A program made the position numbers and the translations under genes. A DNA stretch of 48,887 nucleotides from Heterostelium multicystogenum (taxonomy: Eukaryota > Evosea > Eumycetozoa > Acytosteliales > Acytosteliaceae). Shown piece by piece: positions 43,810-48,887 of the stretch. Location: assembly GCA_003667245.1 (NCBI GenBank), contig RCNN01000275.1, forward strand, positions 1-48,887, in the 5' to 3' direction. The notes beneath the pieces were generated by a model, which saw nothing but the letters and a program-made list of their open reading frames with translations, made no database searches and was not told the DNA's origin. How positions within the stretch are numbered: the stretch's first letter is position 1; each line of letters opens with the position of its first letter.

Positions 43810-45134
43810 ATGAAATCGAGTAGTTTATTGTTGATTCTGGTCATTGCTTTGGTATCATCTGAGGCTTTTGCACTACCAAAAGAGAATGACTATATGTGTC
43901 AAGGAAAACCAAATACAATTCCCATTTGGACAGATCTACCTGTTTACCAAAGACAGGTCCCCAATGGTGTACTCTATACCACTGGACCAGCGAATCACAC
44001 TGTCTCTATAATCCACCTGAGTGGATCCCCATATCAAATGGGTCTTGCTCACGGACAACTCGTAAAAGAACAGATTCAACAGATGGTTCCACAGTTTTTG
44101 GTGTTTGGAGAGGCCGCCATTCAAGAGATGATAGGCTCACTTACAAAGATTCTACCAGAGTCGATCATTGAAATCATCGACAAGTTTGGACTGCACATTG
44201 CTTTGGACTTCGTTGCTGAGGAGAATAAGAAATACGTGCCAGCAGATTTCTTTGAGGAGCTAAAGGGTTTGGCAGAAGGAAGTGGTATGGACTACAAGGA
44301 TTTGCTGCGTGTACACATGTTCCCAGAGTTGGTGCGTGCTACCTGCTCCATTGTCGGTGCATGGGGTGAGAGCACCAATAATGCCCGTCTACTCCAGCTT
44401 CGTGCACTCGATTGGGGGATTAGATAGTCCACTCAACAGTTTCCCCGCCTATATTGTCTATCATCCAAATCCTGGCCATGGTAATAGGTTTGCTATGCTC
44501 GGATGGACAGGATTCATTGGTGCACTCACTGGATACTCACAACACATCGGTGTCTCTGAAAAAGTATGGCTGGCCTACAACGGAACCTACACTTACAAGG
44601 GAACTCCATTCTACTTGGTTATGAAGCAGATTCTACAATACGACACAACGATCGATCAAGCTCTCACCAGAGTATACAACACCAAGAGAACCTGTGCTAT
44701 TTTCATGGGTATAGGATCAAACTCAACCAAACACAGCAGTTATTCTCGAATACTCGTTGGACAGTGTCAATGTTTTCTCAGATACAGTGATGTTCCCAGG
44801 ATTTGCTCCGACACCATCTGAGCACCCATTGATTAAAGATGTAGTTTACGTCGACAAGCACAGACAACCCTCAACTGACCCTTGCATGGCAAGCTTCTTG
44901 GTTCAAAACCAAAACATGACAGCACAATCCATTATTGAGCTTTGTGGACTACAGCAAACAGGAGACCTCCACATTGCAGTGTACGACTACCAAGAAAACA
45001 AAGTTTACGTTTCAGTTGCCAACACCAATTATGTTTTCCCCTACAAGCCAGGACAGATTTCACCTTCCTATGCTAATCAATTCATAGAACTAGATATGAA
45101 ATATATGTTTTCTCTCGAAGTAAATAAATTTTAA
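43810..45134 (+). CDS. peptidase C45 / acyl-CoA:6-APA acyltransferase-like Ntn hydrolase
   Basis: The ATG at 43810 begins a signal peptide (SSLLLILVIALVSSEAFA). The mature part has IIHLSGSPYQMGLAHGQLVK, the family's N-terminal motif, ELKGLAEGSGMDYKDLLRVH, then VRATCSIVGAWGEST, where Cys is the expected autoprocessing nucleophile, and RLLQLRALDWG. Further on come GHGNRFAMLGWTGFIGALTG, GVSEKVWLAYN, PFYLVMKQILQYDTTIDQAL and a C-terminal GDLHIAVYDYQENKVYVSVA. One shift at about 44415-44425 (the G run in GATTGGGGGATT) and one at about 44750-44770 split the frame. Dictyostelid relatives are the secreted dcd1A/dcd1B-type proteins, described as acid-ceramidase-like. The substrate is an amide of unknown kind; secretion or lysosomal delivery is expected. 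Confidence 0.78.
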
Positions 45135-45225
45135 CAATCATCTACTATTTATATATATATACGACTAAGATACGAATAAAATGTAAAAGATAAAGAAGAT
45201 TGATCTTATCTTTTTATTTCTATAT

Positions 45226-45984
45226 TTATATTATATTACAGAGGTATGGGTTATTTCTAAAGTTATTTTCACTGTTTAGTTTGGCTGTGAAGGTGATGAA
45301 GGTGTTGTTGTTGATGGTGATTGGAGCTGTTTGTTGTTGTTGTTGTTGTTGTTGTTGCTGTTGCTGTTGTAGTAGTTGTTGTTGTTGAAGTAATAATTGT
45401 TGATTCTTTAAATGTAGATATTGCTGTTGTTGTTGAGGAGTCCACATTCGAGAATTGAGACTACCACTCATGGAAGAGGATGGTGACGATGATAATGGGA
45501 TTGTCATTGGAGATGAAGAGTTGCTACTTGGTGTATTTGTTGGTGATGTTAAGGTATTTATATTGCTTGTGTTATTTATATTTGTACTTGATTGTTGATG
45601 CTGCAGTAATGAGGAGGTCAGACTACTATTATTATTGGTTGTAGAACTAGCACTATTATTGGTGTTACTTATTGTATTATTGTTACTTATAGAAGTATTA
45701 GCCACAAAGTCACCAAGATACGAAATTTCAATAAGACTCTTCTTTCTATCGTACTCTGTGGCCAGATTCATCAACTTTGGTATCATGCCTGCACAGAACT
45801 GATAATGTTGAGTGAAGTTAAAGCTATTATATTGCTCTCCGCATATGATACATGTGTTATTTGCAGCAAGTATTCTGTCGTATATCCTCAGGAGTTTACC
45901 CTTTAGCATTGTATTTCTAAAGTCATCGTTGTTGCCGCTATTATTACTATTATTGCTCATTTCTTCTTCGGATGAGTTCTCCAT
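45226..45984 (-). CDS. Gln/Asn/Ser-rich protein with a CxxC-H-C motif
   Basis: One intact frame from ATG 45984, about 252 residues. The N-terminal 90 residues are the only non-repetitive part: MLKGKLLRIYDRILAANNTC, then CIICGEQYNSFNFTQHYQFC, which places Cys-x2-Cys, His and Cys as a possible single C2HC zinc site, followed by MIPKLMNLATEYDRKKS. The rest is Asn/Ser/Thr and a pure polyQ tract (about 45333-45400). A zinc-binding role is plausible from spacing only. No orthologue is recognised. Confidence 0.65.
   Translation of the reverse strand: MENSSEEEMSNNSNNSGNNDDFRNTMLKGKLLRIYDRILAANNTCIICGEQYNSFNFTQHYQFCAGMIPKLMNLATEYDRKKSLIEISYLGDFVANTSISNNNTISNTNNSASSTTNNNSSLTSSLLQHQQSSTNINNTSNINTLTSPTNTPSSNSSSPMTIPLSSSPSSSMSGSLNSRMWTPQQQQQYLHLKNQQLLLQQQQLLQQQQQQQQQQQQQTAPITINNNTFITFTAKLNSENNFRNNPYLCNII
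45333..45400 (-). repeat. CAA/CAG polyglutamine tract
   Basis: Tandem CAA with some CAG and CTA codons, encoding about 20 Gln with Leu interruptions. It also produces a meaningless poly-Cys frame on the plus strand. Confidence 0.85.
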
Positions 45985-46310
45985 CACAATGAAGTTTAAA
46001 CAAACTTTATTGATATAAAAAATAATCTGTTGTGATCGAAGGATCGTTGATCAATCAGTGACTATATGTTAAATTTTGTAAATCGAGGTGCTGTGTTAGT
46101 TTCAGTTAACAGGGTTTTCCTAAAATTTATGATGAAACCCCACCTTAATTAACGGATCAAACAGTTTTGCCCTCAATAAATAGAAACGAGTGAATATCCC
46201 TCATTAGAATTTTGATCAAAATTCCTTCAAAAATTCTCGATTTTTTTTTGGGCCCATATTTATTTTGATCTGATTCCTGATTGTTTATCTCAGAACTCAT
46301 AATAAGATCA
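45985..46310. other. divergent spacer
   Basis: Between the polyQ gene (minus) and the last gene (plus). It contains the palindrome ATTTTGATCAAAAT near 46199 and a T run near 46242. No gene seen. Confidence 0.4.
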
Positions 46311-48733
46311 TGTCAGATAGTTGTAATAATCAAAATTTCATTACATACCTAACGGATACCAATGAATCAATACAGATAGATACTTCATTCGAATCATGTT
46401 TGAAGTTTGGATTTTTTCTCAGGAGACACAGTAAGATGTTGCTCCACAAATAGACGTGGAAAAGGTAGTGTAAAAATAGTTTATTTGGATACCACTCGAC
46501 AGAGATTAACCAATATGAATTCACCAGTGGTTGGAGTGCATAATGATAGACTGTGGATACATTGGGTCGATACAGATGGTGCTGCTGAACTTCCATTTGT
46601 CGATGCTTATGAATGTACTAAGAACCTCATTCTTAGGTCAAACATATATTTACCCGATGAAAATGATAAATATCAGACATTGTTTGACGATAAGCAGTAT
46701 CAGTGCAATGATACAACATGTAAAGAGCATAGACACAACGATGTTATCAGGCAAGTGTTGTGTAACAAATATCTGTTTAGATACATTGTCCATTCGTTTG
46801 ATAAACCTAGCTATCGAAGGTTGAACGTCAAAATGAAAGAAATAGAATACGATAGGATTTCATCAAACCAATGGTGCTTCTCTTACAATGAGATTAAAAG
46901 TACTTCATGGATCATCGAAAACTGTCATTTTGGATTGATCTCAGACAAGATCGAAAATGACTTTTATCCATTTACCACGAATGGTGTACATTTGGCTATA
47001 TGCAAAAGAATGAAAGATATACCCCTCGATATATTTAAGCAATTGTATCCACCAACTTCTGACTACAATCAAATCCTTAGCTTATCAAATGGAGACATAG
47101 TTGAACAAGCAATTATAAATTGTAGAGTGGACATTCTTGAATACTTGGAATCTGTAGGACTTAACAGGAATGAGATTCCGCATAGGATAATAGATAACAT
47201 ATCAATCAATATGATAAATATCTATTCTCGATCAGCAGAAAACATTTCAAGAGGGCCTTTTTGAATGACTGGGATGCTCTTAAAGAATTAGCTAGCCATG
47301 GCGAAGTTCAAATCTTTAATGAACTTCTTAATGATTCATATTTTTCTTCCCTAGAATTGGTAACGGAATTTGTTTTATTTCCGTACCAAAGAAAAATGAA
47401 ATCTCTTGAAAAAGAAAATATCTCTCCTGAATTTATCCAGTTGGCTGAGACTATTTTCAATCATTTCTTTCCTTCCAAGATTCAAAAGAAAGAAAATATC
47501 CGAATTCCCAATATTCCAAGCTATATTCAGAGAACAATCGACTTTTACAATCTACTAGAACAAACCCAAAACAATCAACAAGCCCAAATGTGGGATGCAA
47601 TAATTGTCAAGTCCTCATTCTTTAACTATCTAACAATCAAAAACAATCAATTACTTAACAATGATCTAACAAAATACATTCTGAACAATCACCATCAATC
47701 AATTTACAACCATGGAAATATTGCACAAATCAACTTGGCAAATTCAACAACAATATGTGGCAACGAATCATCTCCTCCACCTTAAAATGATAACTATCTC
47801 AGATCACCACACCCCTGAGCTCATTCAGACAATCAAGAAATACCACCAAATTAACAAAATCCAATGGAAATTGAAAATGTGTACAATTATGATTCCAAGT
47901 GCATAAGATTTTTGATTATGACAGAAAAGATCATTCCTCAGGAGACACATTGGAAATTTGTCCCGTCTCTTTTCGAAAAGGATCTCTTTGGATATTGGAT
48001 ACGCAGTATCAAAGGGTGTTCACCCTAGACATGTTAAAAGATGCAAATTACCATCATTGGAGTCACTTCAATTTATCAAGTCTTTGGATTCCAATTTGTG
48101 CAACACCATCACATTCCAGTCAGTGGACAAATGGACTAAACTCGAATCTCTTGAATATTATTTGAATCATTTCAAAATAACATACAAAAAGAATAGATTC
48201 AATAACTTTTTAGTAGATTCCATGTGGGAATCTATTGCATATGGTCGACTGGATTTGGTGAAATGCTTGGATAAATTTCAACCTTCTATTCTTTTGGTAA
48301 ATGCAATTGGATTCAATATTGCTCTTAAATATGGTCAATCACACATAATTGATTTCCTGTTCACTAAAAGCTAAATCTAGTAGACCTTATGAAGCGTCAT
48401 TGTTTTGGAATACTTGGAGACAATTTAACCAAATCTATAATGGAAATGATATTGGAGAATGAAGAATCCGACAAAATACTCAATTCCAATGCATTTCTAA
48501 ATTTTTTTCGAATCTTCTCCAAATGAAATTATACAAATCTGTATTAAGAATAGATAGTGGCAAGATTTTCAAATTTATTGTTGATCGATACCAAAACAGT
48601 TCGTTTCAGGTATTATATCAACAGACTAGATGGCACAATGTTAAGACCTTCATGTCAAGCGGTATTGGAGAAAGCTAAATTAGGAGACTTAAGACCAAAG
48701 AAAAAACAAAAGCGATATCTCTCATTCAAATAG
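46311..48733 (+). CDS. divergent ankyrin-type dictyostelid protein, frameshifted
   Basis: The ATG at 46311 (MSDSCNNQNFITYLTDTNES) is followed, after a shift near 46420, by SGDTVRCCSTNRRGKGSVKI and LWIHWVDTDGAAELPF, a compact beta-rich segment. Then comes the hallmark of the lineage-expanded ankyrin-like family: VIRQVLCNKYLFRYIVHSF, NGVHLAICKRMKDIPLDIFK and IINCRVDILEYLESVG. After a shift near 47255 come LNDWDALKELASHGEVQIFN and helical sequence to about 47785. A later part has DSMWESIAYGRLDLVKCLDK and NIALKYGQSHIIDFLFTKS. The end is best placed at TAG 48731-48733 after KLGDLRPKKKQKRYLSFK. At least five shifts are needed. A second SGDT...GSLWILDTQYQR stretch near 47940-48010 echoes the N-terminal segment, so two adjacent family members cannot be excluded. 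Confidence 0.6.
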
Positions 48734-48887
48734 TTTACACATAATAAAGATTATTTACACTTATTTTTAATTTATTTAGCTTCCATAAATAAATATTATT
48801 ATTTCCTGAAATTACAAGTACAAATATGTTGGGTTTTTTTTTGTGATTTTGATTGATTTGCTTTTACTGTGATTCTTCTAGAATTTT
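48734..48887. other. 3' flank
   Basis: AT-rich downstream sequence of the last gene with AATAAA words. Nothing else seen. Confidence 0.4.

Noticed and set aside
45200..45388. Plus-strand frame with a long poly-Cys end
   Set aside because: Antisense of the CAA/CAG polyglutamine tract; no protein-like part.
1..48887. CRISPR arrays, bacterial operons or transposase genes
   Set aside because: No direct-repeat/spacer arrays, no transposase or reverse-transcriptase motifs, and intron-bearing genes throughout; the window is eukaryotic nuclear DNA.

Overview
The window is nuclear DNA from a dictyostelid social amoeba (Amoebozoa). It has short AT-rich introns with GTAAGT or GTATGT donors, very AT-rich spacers, homopolymer Gln/Asn/Ser/Thr tracts inside proteins, TATA boxes beside T-rich stretches, and family content that fits (a discoidin-domain protein, a double-domain secreted hydrolase, divergent ankyrin-type proteins, an NDR kinase with low-complexity extensions). 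Coding base composition is clearly less AT-rich than in D. discoideum, so another dictyostelid species is more likely. I cannot name it.

Layout: the 3' end of an unidentified gene (2-157, +); a broken ABHD4/5-like alpha/beta hydrolase (1875-3007, +); a HAD phosphatase (3297-4039, +); two tandem copies of a secreted two-domain esterase/depolymerase-like protein (5112-6876 and 7619-9360, +); DNA topoisomerase II (9445-14194, -); a small saposin-like protein (14923-15238, -); cornichon (16051-16771, +); ARMC1 (17102-17944, -); an importin-alpha/TMCO6-like armadillo protein (18414-20154, -); a coiled-coil WD40 protein (20265-22425, -) divergent from an NDUFA8-like CX9C protein (22716-23307, +); an NDR/Dbf2-type kinase (23643-26554, -); a 4.5 kb stretch with no long reading frame that hides a fragmented gene (27487 to about 28560, -); a discoidin-domain secreted protein (31032-31645, +); a polyQ/N protein (31724-33770, -); exosome subunit MTR3/EXOSC6 (35872-36999, +); COG8 (37074-39674, -); a WAP-type micro-protein (39911-40124, -); a CorA-type Mg2+ transporter (40979-43462, +); a peptidase-C45-like acyltransferase/hydrolase (43810-45134, +); a Gln/Asn-rich protein with a CxxC motif (45226-45984, -); and a divergent ankyrin-type protein (46311-48733, +).

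Many highly conserved, normally essential single-copy genes here (TOP2, COG8, EXOSC6, NDUFA8, CorA) are split by single-base length changes, often in homopolymers, while cornichon, ARMC1 and the discoidin gene read cleanly. The simplest reading is base-level assembly error, not mass pseudogenisation. Coordinates of split genes are given as whole loci.

The genes are a mixed housekeeping set (DNA topology, RNA decay, ER-Golgi trafficking, mitochondrial complex I and mitochondrial distribution, signalling, Mg2+ transport) interspersed with secreted proteins. The most unusual item is the tandem hydrolase pair: each protein joins an apparently active N-terminal hydrolase to a homologous C-terminal domain that has lost the catalytic Ser and His, through a mucin-like Thr/Pro linker.
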